DNA of 64,000 bases from Atherinomorus stipes. Its lineage: Eukaryota > Chordata > Actinopteri > Atheriniformes > Atherinidae. The position numbers were made by a program, and so were the translations under genes. How positions within the stretch are numbered: position 1 is the first letter of the stretch; each line of letters opens with the position of its first letter. Positions 34,659 to 45,444 of this stretch are shown piece after piece. The stretch spans positions 62,001-126,000 of the forward strand of contig JALJCO010001097.1 of NCBI GenBank assembly GCA_023101725.1, in the 5' to 3' direction. The notes below the pieces were generated by a model. It searched no databases, was not told where the DNA came from, and saw nothing but the letters and a program-made list of their open reading frames with translations.

Positions 34659-35363
34659 CATAGACTGTATATAATTACTGGACGTAGCTTCCGGTCTCTT
34701 CTGAATAGAGAAATGTGAAGCCAGTTGGGCGTGTCTTACCGTCGCCATCTTGCCGTGTCACGTACGTCGTCACTCCAGGAAAATCCTAAAATGGGCACAG
34801 CGCGGCTGCGGGGCAAATGATTGACAGCTGACGTACTGTGGGCTAAACGCTAACTGAGCTAACACGAAACTAAGAGGAGCTAACAAAGATAAGCCCCCTA
34901 AGCGGCATGGTTAAGGTAAGACATGCTTAGACTTGCAATTCGCTGACTAAACACCGCCGTTGTGCGACTCTGTAACAAACTGAGACCTTATTAAGAGCAA
35001 AGAAGGAGCTAGGAGCCTCCGGTCGGCAGGCGGAGCTTCCGGTCTGCCGCATGTCAATCATAAGGATGCGCCCTTAATTATGTGTAATTTGAAGAATAAA
35101 TAACATTTAAACGAATGAGTTATAAAAAAATTCACCCCCCTCACAGTTGACATGAAGGTAAACTTGACCTAATAAACCTAAAATGATTTTTTGAACCAGG
35201 CTGTAAACCTGTTTATTTCTGCTGTGAAGTTGGCGTTTTTAACATGGGAGTCTATGGGGATTTGCTCGCTCTTGGAGCCAGCTCCCTAGCGGATGAAGGG
35301 AGGATTACACTATTTGCAACAAGGAAGAGAGCTTCACTGTTCTGAGGCGGAGTTTGCCCCTTG
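34659..35363. mobile_element. Common fish interspersed repeat with perfect 8-bp duplication
   Basis: The start catagactgtatata followed by ggacgtagcttccgg, and the 3' part with catgggagtctatgggga and gctcttggagccagc, are familiar from a repeat abundant in many teleosts. The octamer gttgaaca lies on both sides (34651-34658 and 35364-35371). The interior has a GC-rich middle. It is non-coding. The 8-bp duplication suggests hAT mobilisation, but clear inverted ends were not seen and a SINE is possible. Confidence 0.65.
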
Positions 35364-35436
35364 GTTGAACATCATAGCTTAATGAAGCAAAAAGTGACAA
35401 CATAATCTACAATCCTGAGTCCAACAAACTGAACAC

Positions 35437-36839
35437 TAGGGCTGAACGATTTCAGTAAAAAATCTGATTGCGATTTTTTCTGGGAGATATTGCAATTTCG
35501 ATTTGATTCACGATTTTCTTCAAATCAAGCTTCAGTACAATATTTACAATGTACAACAACATTTACTAACATGACAGAAAATTCCATTATATCATCAAAA
35601 CATTAAAAGCTGTTATTGTAAGTCAAGGATGACAAAGGTGAGATTTAGATCACTCTTAAATGCATTTTTTTTTATATTTAAACTATTTGAAATGACATTG
35701 CACTGAAAAATATCCAAATAAGAAATCAATATATTTTCTTTTTACAGTTCTTGTATGTAGGTTACGTTCAGTGAAACATACAAACCAGGGAATTTATCAT
35801 GGATTCATAAGTGCATTGAAATGTAATTAAGTTTTAAAATAAATCTGAACAAATATCAGGTTTTACATTTGACTTTATTTTCATGTCATTCTGTCACCTG
35901 AACTTGAGGTGAAGAAAACGCTCCTACATCATAAATAATCAGGTGATTTTACTCTGATTGTTTTATCAGGTCGCATTTTGACGTGTGGATGCATATTTTT
36001 GGCCAAAACGGCGTTCCGTACTCATCCTCTAATGTCCACTTGAAAAGCAGCAGCAAACTTTCCTCCCATTTCTGGACTTCTGGTTTAACTGTGTGGCTTA
36101 ACTAATGTCCCAGATAACGAGGACAGAGTTTCTGTGCTGCTCCCGTTCACGAAGCAAAGCCAGCTGATTATTCGTCTCCTTTTACTGAGATCCGCCGGAT
36201 CATTAATCAATTGCATCGCGCTCGTGTCCACAGCACAAAGCCCAAAACTTTATAGGTTAAAAGAAAACTGGTTGGAATTCAGAAGCACTTTAATCCCCAT
36301 TAAAATGATTTGATCTGATTTTACAGATCAGACGGCATTTTTTACTAGACTGTCTGATCAGATGATTGCTGTTGGCAACTTAACTGCTGAGTCATGAAAT
36401 CTGACGGTGCAGACAGTTCAAGATTATATTTTACTGAACATTAAATTCCCTCATTGCACGGAGCGGATCAACAAACAGCAAGAGGCACCTGCAGCAGAGG
36501 TCTGCAGCCTCTCTACAACAACCGAACCGAAAGTTAGAAACGGTTCTGCCGAAGCTGTTTCCTAACGTGTAAAGATTACACAGCGTGAAGCGCAGCGTCC
36601 CAGCTCTGATCCTGATGCCGATTGGTTAAAGCTGACCTGTCCATGAGTAACATTCCGCTTCTGATTGGTGAGCTTAGTTGGCTGGTACAGAGACGGCATG
36701 TAACGTGTGTGTACAAAAGCTGACAGAGCAGATCCTGGGTCAGTCAGGAGCGCTGGAAAAACTGCAGCTTTGGCGATCACTTGATCACGTGGTCTAAAAT
36801 CGCAATTTCGATCTAAAAATGATAAATCGTTCAGCCCTA
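35437..36839. mobile_element. hAT non-autonomous element, 1403 bp, perfect 8-bp duplication
   Basis: The ends tagggctgaacgattt are perfect inverted repeats over 16 bp. The duplication ctgaacac is exact (35429-35436 and 36840-36847), with T at position 2 and A at 7 as preferred by hAT. Subterminal ttgcgatttt / cgcaatttcgat strings occur on both sides. The interior lacks a transposase; ORFs inside are short. Confidence 0.88.
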
Positions 36840-36849
36840 CTGAACACCC

Positions 36850-37740
36850 TGGCTGCCTAGAAATTCTGTCCATAAAAGTTATTTCCAGAATCAAGAACTA
36901 AAAAGACAGCCCTAGTGGGGTCCAGTCCTCCCTGGAAACTTAGAGCCAGCAATGTAGACCAAGTGATCCCTTGTGTAGAACTTATCCACTGTTCCATAAC
37001 TGCGCCTTTCCCAGGTGAAAATATATTAAAATTTTTTTTTAGTGTCAAAATATTTAACACAATGTGTGAGATCGTGTTTTTCACAGAAACAAGACTTTCA
37101 TGAGGCTTCAATTCACACAGAGCATTTCAAAAGTGTAGCATCACTGTACCAGTCATATTAAACCAAAGAAAATCAGACTGTATATTTCTGTTGTATCTAT
37201 CTATTTAATCACTCAAGCTCAATTTTCAAATTTCCTTCACTTCCACAGCTTTCTCTCTCTGGGATCGTCTTGTGGATATATATGAAAAAAGAAAAAAACT
37301 ATTTGTGGTCATGAGCTCCCCAACTGAAAACTTCTATTTATCCATTGTTGAATTGCTCTGATAATTTGATTTAATTATGATTACAATGATATCTGCTCAG
37401 GATATAGCTAGATATTTTCAGAACTATCCAGATTCACTTCGGTGATTTCCTGTACAATTCACTGGTCAGTGCTGACTGATGTAGGTCCTGTCAAAAAAGA
37501 CCAAAATGATATTTCAATTATTCAAAGCTTGGTTCATGAGAAGGTGTAAGGTGGAAAAAAAGAGAAAATGGAGTCGAACAAGTTAAGATTCTCTGGTGAT
37601 CAAGATGCTACAAGTTTAGCAAAACTCCAGCTGCCTCAAAAAGCAATTGAAATAATTGAAAGATGCCATTTTGTAATGTTATCTATGGTAGGGGTAGACG
37701 ATATCACCCAAAAATGATTTCACAATATTTTATAAAAATA
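36850..37740. other. No gene recognised
   Basis: AT-rich; short ORFs only. Confidence 0.5.
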
Positions 37741-37755
37741 TCTTGATGAAGGTAC

Positions 37756-39211
37756 TAGGGGTGTCCCCGAATAGTCAACGATTTGTTTCCAGGACTGAGC
37801 TTCGACTGCCAGTCTCTAAGTCAAATAGTCGCAACATGTGGTTACCAAGCAAAGATCATATCATCCTGGCAGTAAGGGGGTGCTGAACATTTGATTTTTA
37901 CATAATATTCATTTGTTCTTTAAATAACTCATGCTATAGGTCTATTAGCAGCCTAATAATTCTGTTACTATATGGGTGAACAAGGTGGGCCAGGCAGGTG
38001 GGTTTGAACTGCAGTCTCCCGGTGAGTGACGTCTCTTTGACCAAGTAGCCAGAGCGCATGATGACAGGACCCTCAACATTATCATAATTGTTGTAGCTTT
38101 TTCCACTGAATTACAGCATCAGTCTGTGATAGTGGAAAACAGACTGACTGTTGCAGACATGAACACTGCGTCTCTCCCATGCGTAATGATCTGGACCGCG
38201 GTTTCGCTGCATCAGCTGCTGAGCGCACATGTGGAGCAGCTCCTCAATGAACGGGTTGAGATGCCAGGGGAAGATGCTGTACCATTCCAGTAAGTTGTAG
38301 AATAATCATGGCAGTGATGTTCTGTACCTTACCTCAACCTCCACAACACACCGTTCAGAGGAGATTCTCCTGTCGGCTTTATTGTAAACAAAGCGAGGAG
38401 GGCAGCTTTCCTGTCCACAAACAAGTTTTCCTGACACACAACTTCTAAAGAGTCAGATGGTAACAGGTGCTGTAGAGCCCGGCCTTTTCTGTAGCAGGAT
38501 TTATTTACTTATTTATTTAGGTCAGATCTTGTTTTATTTGGGGTCAGTACAAATTTACCTGGAGACTGTGCGTCTCCGCAGCGCAGCGCCATCGCCATCG
38601 CCATCGCCATCGCCATCGCCTTTTTGCTGCACACTTTCTAACTTTTACTTTCCGTTTTACATGGAATATAACTTATTTCGTTATGAGCCTATTTTTTGTT
38701 GTTGCGTAAATACCTTATTTTCAGTGCAGGTTATTCTATTGGAATTCTACTTTATATGTTTGACATTTGCAACATGCACAGCGGAGCACGCACAGACTGT
38801 TACACCCTTTTAATTCGCTTTCCCGACATTAAATCATTAAGCAAAAAAAAACCCCCAAAAAATATTAAGTTTATGTCTCCAGTATTAACTGAAAAATAAA
38901 AATCAAATTAATGAATTGTTTCACACTAACATACTTTATAATTTTCTTTTTGTTAAATATCTAAATAATTAAGGATTCAAACGAGCACACACACAGCCTA
39001 ATCAGTGATACAGAAAAATAGAAGTTGAAGGAGACTGTCCTGTTGTTGTCTTATGCCAAGTAAAAAATTACATTTATTTAATGGGGTGTTATAGCTCTTT
39101 CTCTGGAGCAAAAAAAGGACGCAAATGAGATTATGAATCAATAAGGGGACAAATGGCATGATCTGATGAATCAGGTTCGACTATGAAAATTCTTTGTCGG
39201 GGACACTCCTA
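37756..39211. mobile_element. hAT non-autonomous element, 1456 bp
   Basis: The ends taggggtgtccccga and the complement of taggagtgtccccga match at 14 of 15. The flanking octamers gaaggtac (37748-37755) and gaagttac (39212-39219) differ by one base. Both subterminal parts contain a gaatagtc/gactat string. The ORF at 38457-38813 crosses a hexamer repeat and has no transposase motif. Confidence 0.8.
38588..38620. repeat. (GCCATC)n, 5.5 units
   Basis: Perfect hexanucleotide repeat inside the hAT element; in one frame it reads Ser-Pro repeats. Confidence 0.9.
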
Positions 39212-39219
39212 GAAGTTAC

Positions 39220-40795
39220 CATGGATGACATTGTCATGATAGACTCGTGATATGCTAGTTATACCTGGCAGAGGATGCACTGAGACTGATTTTGACTTAT
39301 TTACTGGAACGGTTTGACACAGAACTTTTTTAGTGGTTTTCTTTGATTATGTATATTTCTAATAATTTGATTATATTAGCATCGACTCTCCATGTCACAC
39401 TTTGTATCGGTGCCTAGCAACACCGCAGCACTCTTCTGTTGCCTTTGTTTCTGGTTATGTGCTAACAGCTTGGTAACTTCATGCCACCTTATGGTGATAG
39501 TACTATTTGGTGTTTTGTTAGAGCAGGACAGTCGCATATCACGACAATAGTTGCATAAACAATACAATTTCTTACAATTAAACAACTACAGTATATACTA
39601 CATATATACTACATAGTATATGAAAATTCAATAAAATGATTACCGTGCCCATCCCTTATACAGTATGATGTGTCATTTGTATTTGTCATACATCCCCAGT
39701 TCTGTCAATGTGACTCCACATACGATTACAAACTTGAATGTTTTCCAAACAGCTTTATCACCACAGAATGTACAGAACATATAATGTCCACGCTGCTCTT
39801 GCTGCTGCAGGACAGTAGAGGTTGACTGAGTCTGCTAATTTCTCCAGACTGTGACACACCGAGACTGAGATGGGCTGAAAGATGGTGAGACAGAAAAAAT
39901 GGAGAGGGGCGGAGATGGCAGACATTTGGGACAAGACGCCCATATTGAGGCTGGCGTGAGTGTGTGTTTGAGTGTGTGGGTGACTAGGTGTCATACAGGA
40001 AGGAAGCCCAAACAGCCGGCACAGTCTGTCCATCTAATCACATCAGTCAGAAAGGGAGAGAGAGAGAGAAAGGGAGAAAGTGAGGAAGACAAAGAGTAAG
40101 AGAGAGCGCTCTGAGGAACAGATGTAATTTCAGAGCTCCAAAAAAAACAGCTTAAAATGGTCCTGATCACATTAGCTGGCCATCACAAAATAGGATTTCT
40201 GCACTGCCACAGTGAATGCCCATTACAAATTACTTAGGCACTGCAGACCCGTAACTCAATAGGCAGAGAAGGGCGGGGAGGGTGAGGAGGGCAAACAAGA
40301 GGGGCAGAGATGGAGGATCGATACTTATCAGTAATAATTATATCCTTCCTCCTACTTTGCTATGCCTCCCTGCGCTCCTCACCATCCACGCTTAGTAAAG
40401 CACATATCTTACATTAATCTTTGGGAGATTTCTGTGCTCGATAAGATAATTAACATTATGGGAGTTGCAGGAAGTCCTGATGATATGAGGCAGTGGTCCA
40501 ACACTATGGCTGCCAGGGATGTCCCAGACGGGAAAGTGCTGAAAGCAGCGCACAAAGGTAGTCAAGGTTGTACGAGTGTGAGTAATACTGTATTAGTACT
40601 GTACAAGTGTATAGTAGATTTATGTGAAACAGTCTAAAGAAAAGAGGAAAATGTTGGAAAGGGGAAAAAGGAATGGGCTGCCATTTATCATTGTGTAAAG
40701 TCAAATCAAAATCCAGATATTGATGTGTAAGTAAACAGTCAAAATGGAGAACAAGTATTTCTTTGTTCATACTTGCTCTACCATGCAGATTCAAG
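39220..40795. other. No gene recognised; possible conserved patches
   Basis: Contains a GA-rich stretch at 40050-40110. The segments 40145-40230 and 40385-40500 (gataagataattaacattatg) are AT-balanced, non-repetitive and enhancer-like in texture. Confidence 0.4.
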
Positions 40796-40799
40796 AATT

Positions 40800-40950
40800 T
40801 GGATTCAGTGAATTAAAAGAAAATATCCAACAGCTTATCCAGTTCTGCACAATATCCAATTAATTTAAGTCAGGTGTGTTGGAACAGGGAAACATTTAAA
40901 ACCTTTAGGATTGTGATCTTCTAAGGACCAAGTTGAACAGCCTTGAGCTC
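40800..40950. repeat. Fragment related to the 60426-60600 MITE family (tentative)
   Basis: The strings caggtgtgttggaacaggga then ttctaaggaccaagttgaac resemble the common fish repeat with ggtgtgttgcagcagggaaa and ctcgaggaccagggttg. Termini and duplication are not visible. Confidence 0.4.
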
Positions 40951-40959
40951 TGCTCTATG

Positions 40960-43900
40960 AAGCTGGATTTTCTCTTATTGAGGTAACCTCAGGGTTACCG
41001 GAGTAAATCGCCATGGTAACTTAAGCTGACTGGCTAACCTGTTGCAGACCAGGTTATGTTCTGGATAAGAGATCAACAAGTATAAAAGTGCCACCTCCTG
41101 ACCAATCATTTCACTTAAAAACTGGCCAGCCCATTCTGAGAACATCCTGTTGATGTTGGAGCACAGATCGTGAGAGGAGCAATTAGGAGAGAGAGAGTTT
41201 TTAGGGAAAGATGCTTCTTTTACAGTAGTGTGACTCTTGCTTTGGGCACAAGCAAGTGCCGTGTGTGGGTAATAAGGGGTTAGACAATGATGCCTGTTTT
41301 TGTGTGGGGGTTTTGGTAATTGCGCAGGTGGAATTTTTGCAATTGCAGTAAGGAGAGGTGGGTTATTGGTGAAAAGCGGTTTTGTAAGAATGAATTGTGA
41401 GTTAAAAGAGGTGTTTTTTGTGGGTTGGCAGGTTTTGTGGTTAGGCAGAGGGTATGTGATCCCAAGAAGGACGACAAAGGATTATGTGGTGAAGAGGGTG
41501 TTGAGGGTGTTGGGTCCGATTGTAAAACGTACGTGCGGTGGGATTAGTGGGAGTTGACTTGGAGGAATGGAAAGGTTACATTTTGAAGGGAGGTTGGTGA
41601 CAGCAAAATAGAAGTGTGAAAGATTGGTTTGATGAAATGAAAGGAGTTGATTGGTGAAGTAAGTTTTATTTTGGCTTTGGGGGTTTTGGAGGAGCGTAGT
41701 CCAGCATACGTGTGCTGGCCACTATTGCAAGAAGTATGGCTTTAAAATCTTGCCACTGTTGGACTTGTTTGTATTTCAAGACGAATTGTGTGTATTGGGG
41801 CAAAAGGAGGCCACACCATACTAATAAATTATTGTGGTCTAAAACATGTTAGTTTATTGTACCCCTGTATTGTAGATGTGTAATTAGAACTGATGAGACT
41901 CAAATATTTTCTTACATGAGAAAATTGGAAGAAATTGGAAGGTTGGAATCCTTGGTGTTGGAAAGCAGTGAAAAACTTTGATTGTGGTAACAAGTGAATG
42001 AGAAGATGATGGACATTTATTTCATGAAGATTTCTGCTGCTATGACAAAAGTGGACGGTGCTGCTGCTCAGTCCACTGATGTACATATAGAGAGGAATAC
42101 CATACAAGAGAGCAGAGGAGGAATGATGCTGTCACGGCAGAAGAAAACATGGATTTTATTCCCATCCACAAAAACACGGTAGATTTTGGTGAACACTCAT
42201 TAATCTGACACTTTATTTCACATATCTATTCTGCCGAAAAATGACGAAAACATAACATTGTTATGCTAGCTTTGCTAACAGACTAAGAGAAGCTGTGATG
42301 TTGCTGAGAGTTAATGACTACGGTTATCTGAGAGATATTCTAAATATAATGTTTTTGCTTTGATCAGGGCAACGTGACCAGAAAATATAAAATGTTCAGT
42401 AGAAACACAAACAAATCACATAACAGATCAATGAAGTTGCAGCCTCCATTTCATTGGAGGACCTATGTAGGCTCGTGATCTGTACAGTCCTCAAACAATA
42501 CCCAAAGCCAAATATACCTGTATTAAAAATAGAAAACTATTTTGCAAGAGTTTAAGCACTCTTTCCAATTTTATAAGTTATAACAAGATTTGTGTTTTAT
42601 ATTCAATGTGGTGTATTAAATCATTTATGGAAATGAATAATAGTGTAATGAAAGCTAGGTTGGAATGTTGGAAAAATGGTTTTGCAAGCGACTGTTTAAA
42701 AAATACACCACACACCACCCGAAACCACGCTTAGAGCGCAGGGACATGTGCACCGATATTTTACGAGCAGGTTAACGATAAAGCTGAGTAGATGGCGCGT
42801 TAGCTTGATAGTAAACAGCTGACAAACCACATTTTTAAAAGCTTTAATCCACTCACCTCCACTCCTTCTGTAGTTTAAAAGTCCCCTGCAAACGTATGCT
42901 AGACTTATCTTTTGTTGTTTTGTTCGTTTTTTGGGAGATTGTTAGCTATATTTGTTTAAGTGAGCGGTGGACAGGGGGGTCATGGGGGCGGAGAGAGGAG
43001 AGGGACAGAGACGAGATATAAAGGCATAATTCATTCTTTCTATATGTTGCGAATGACCAATTCCTGCCTTTAGTGCGAATGGAGGGGTTGTTAGGTTTTT
43101 ACAGAACTGCAGCTCTCAAGAGGTCTGACTTTTTTCCTTCATTTTTATGAGTACATGGTGTATTGATACTGTCAAGATGGAAGGACCATTTCCCAGTAGA
43201 AAAAAAGTGTTTTGGAGGATTACCAACTCTGGTTTTAATGCATGATGTACAAACGTAATATGTCAGAATAACTTTGTGATCTCAGATAACACCAATAGTT
43301 ATCATTACATAGGTGTAATGTTGTAAGTCAGATATTCTGCTGCTTTCCATGTCAGAGATACGGTATAATCAGGAGTGTCCTAAGCAATGGAGCGCGAAGA
43401 TGACGCAATAGAAAGATGCACATGGATTAAAATGGTAAGAGTTTCACCCTTTTTTTTGTAAGCTGCAAACAATACAGATAAACAGTTGATTTCTCCTTAC
43501 AACAGAGAAATTGTGAAAAATAAAACTTGTCCTGCGTCTGAAATATGTTTTTATACTTGTTCTTGATTTGTTCCCTGTCCGTTTAGCTCTAAGATACATC
43601 TGAAATAATGAGGTTAACAATAATGGTCCACATTATAGGGGGGACCTCTGGGCTCAGCCCCAGCACACATAAGTACAGTAGTTAAATAAATTTATTTTAC
43701 ACATTTCTTAGGTTGTTATGTAATGTTAATTTCTCATGAAGCTTGTAAGCGCAACACTTCAATATGGCTCTTCTCATTTCTTTAATTTATTGTTAAAGGA
43801 AATTATTGTGAGTTGAAGTGAGTTTTAGGTTCAGAATTGTTTTGAATTTTTATTTTTTTTAAAAAGGAGGAAACTCCACATTTCTTTAAAGCATGTTGGA

Positions 43901-44350
43901 TTTTTGCTAAAGCGATTTCTGCCCGACTTTTAATATGTTAGTTTTTTAAATGGTTTTGAAGAGTGTATTGAAGTAGTGATTGGAATTTTGTTAAACTGTG
44001 ACAAGTCATGGAAAGCTCTGGAGATTTGAAATCGTGTTTGCAGCCTGTGCATTTTTCAGAAGTGTAAAATATAAATCTATCAGCTTGATTCAACTGCTCA
44101 TACAGAAAACAGTGCAATTACAGAAAGATTTACAGTTACCAGCTTTGCACACTGCCAACTGGATCTATAAAGACTGACTGGTGTGTAGACCAGAGGGATG
44201 TGTCATACACGGCACACTCATTGCAACTGCAGAGCAACTCCCATGACAAATTCAAATATAACCTGATTATATTGGATGAAGAACAAGTAGGACTCCAGTG
44301 AGCTGCTATATGCAACTTTGCCACAAGATATCATTAAAACAGGCACAATG
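40960..44350. other. No gene recognised
   Basis: A G/T-rich block spans 41215-41560. At 41795-41860, gcaaaaggaggccacaccat and ttattgtggtctaaaacatg recall the 3' part of a Tc1-like element, but no end is present. The segment 42690-43090 has a repeat-like texture without recognised termini. The string ggtaacctcagggttacc at 40981-40998 is a short palindrome. Confidence 0.4.
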
Positions 44351-44359
44351 CTTCTTTAA

Positions 44360-44500
44360 AGTAAGACTATGTAACTTTCTGACCTTAAAAACTGGTGTTT
44401 CTAACTCATTTTGATGGCACGGTGACATTTATTATGTACATTCCTGCAGCCATCGGTGCCCAGCAGTGTCTTGAGACTGAGAAACCACACTTGACAACAC
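44360..44500 (-). mobile_element. TTAA-target MITE family, fragment
   Basis: TTAA at 44356-44359 is followed by a diverged match to the reversed right end of the 30311-30768 family: actatgtaactttctgacct, then gtttctaactcattttgatg, then gcagccatcggtgcccag. The match fades at about 44500. Confidence 0.55.
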
Positions 44501-44586
44501 TTTTTTTCCCAGGACGCTGCATCCTTTTACCGCAGCATTTAGCTTTATGGTGGTGCATCACACACCGCCCCTCTACATATCCTTAG

Positions 44587-44880
44587 GAGGTTCCACAAGG
44601 TTCTATTCATGTCCTGCTGCTGTTTTCACTCTACCCTCTCCCACTTGGCACTGTCTTACATAAGCATGGAATCATGTGTCATTGTTACGTAGATGACTGC
44701 CAAATTTATATTCTACTGAAGGACAAAAATGCATGTTTGGTCCAGTTCCTCTTTTACTGCCTCAGTCATGTCAGGTGACGGATGCCACCAAACCTTTTGT
44801 GCTTGAATGGAAACAAAACAGAAGCCATGCTGTTTCATTCAAACAATGGATGCAACGGTACAGGTCATCCATGGTCCAGT
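44587..44880 (+). pseudogene. LINE reverse-transcriptase fragment (L2/CR1-like)
   Basis: The plus-strand frame from 44587 reads EVPQGSI, then LYPLPLGTVLHKHGI, then YVDDCQIYI at 44686-44712. These are the conserved G-PQGS, LG..L.KHGI and catalytic [FY]-x-DD blocks of LINE reverse transcriptase. An in-frame TGA at 44776-44778 breaks it, after which the same frame continues with LNGNKTEAMLF (44803-44835). Both ends are lost. The neighbouring hAT at 44915 may have interrupted it. Confidence 0.75.
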
Positions 44881-44914
44881 AAGTACTGCAGTACAGACTG
44901 AGTCACAGTTAGGG

Positions 44915-45434
44915 TAGGGCGATATGGCCTACCCTAACCTTATTCAAAATAATGAGTCTTTGAGCAGAACATGATCATATTTTATGAGCAGAGTGTTCAT
45001 CTCAGGCAGCTCTGAGAAGTACTAAGTGATCACTCTGACATTCGAGGCGGGCGGGGTTAACTCAGACAAGCTGGATGTGGAAAACGTTGATGCACTGATG
45101 CGAAGTTAAACAGGTAGCTTTAATAAACAGATGATCGAAGGGATGAATAAGTATGAAATATATACAGCACGTGGCATTTAAATACGCGGACACCGCCACG
45201 TGCGTAACCCCGCCCGCCTGCCACAAACCAAGTTTTTCACAGTCATACCCCTGCATCAATAACCACCCCGCCGCAGAAGAAGCTTCACCTTGAGGATGAA
45301 ATAACTAAAATGAACCTTTTACTTGCAGTTTGCATGCGTGTTTCACCCATATTATACCATGATATTTCATTTTCTTATCATTCCCTAATGTTACACCGGT
45401 ATTACTGTGAACAATATGATATGACCCAGCCCTA
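44915..45434. mobile_element. hAT-like element, about 520 bp
   Basis: The right end reads gatatgacccagcccta and the left end tagggcgatatgg; the inverted match is partial. Flanking octamers share agttag. The right 110 bp match the fragment at 20260-20380. The interior has a CpG-rich segment at 45175-45290. No ORF of note. Confidence 0.5.
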
Positions 45435-45444
45435 GTAGTTAGCA

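Noticed and set aside
37990..38030. tRNA B-box-like string gggtttgaactgcagtc
   Set aside because: No A-box or cloverleaf can be formed around it, and it lies inside a hAT element.
38457..38813. 118-codon ORF with Ser-Pro repeat
   Set aside because: It crosses a hexamer repeat inside a non-autonomous hAT element and has no transposase motif.
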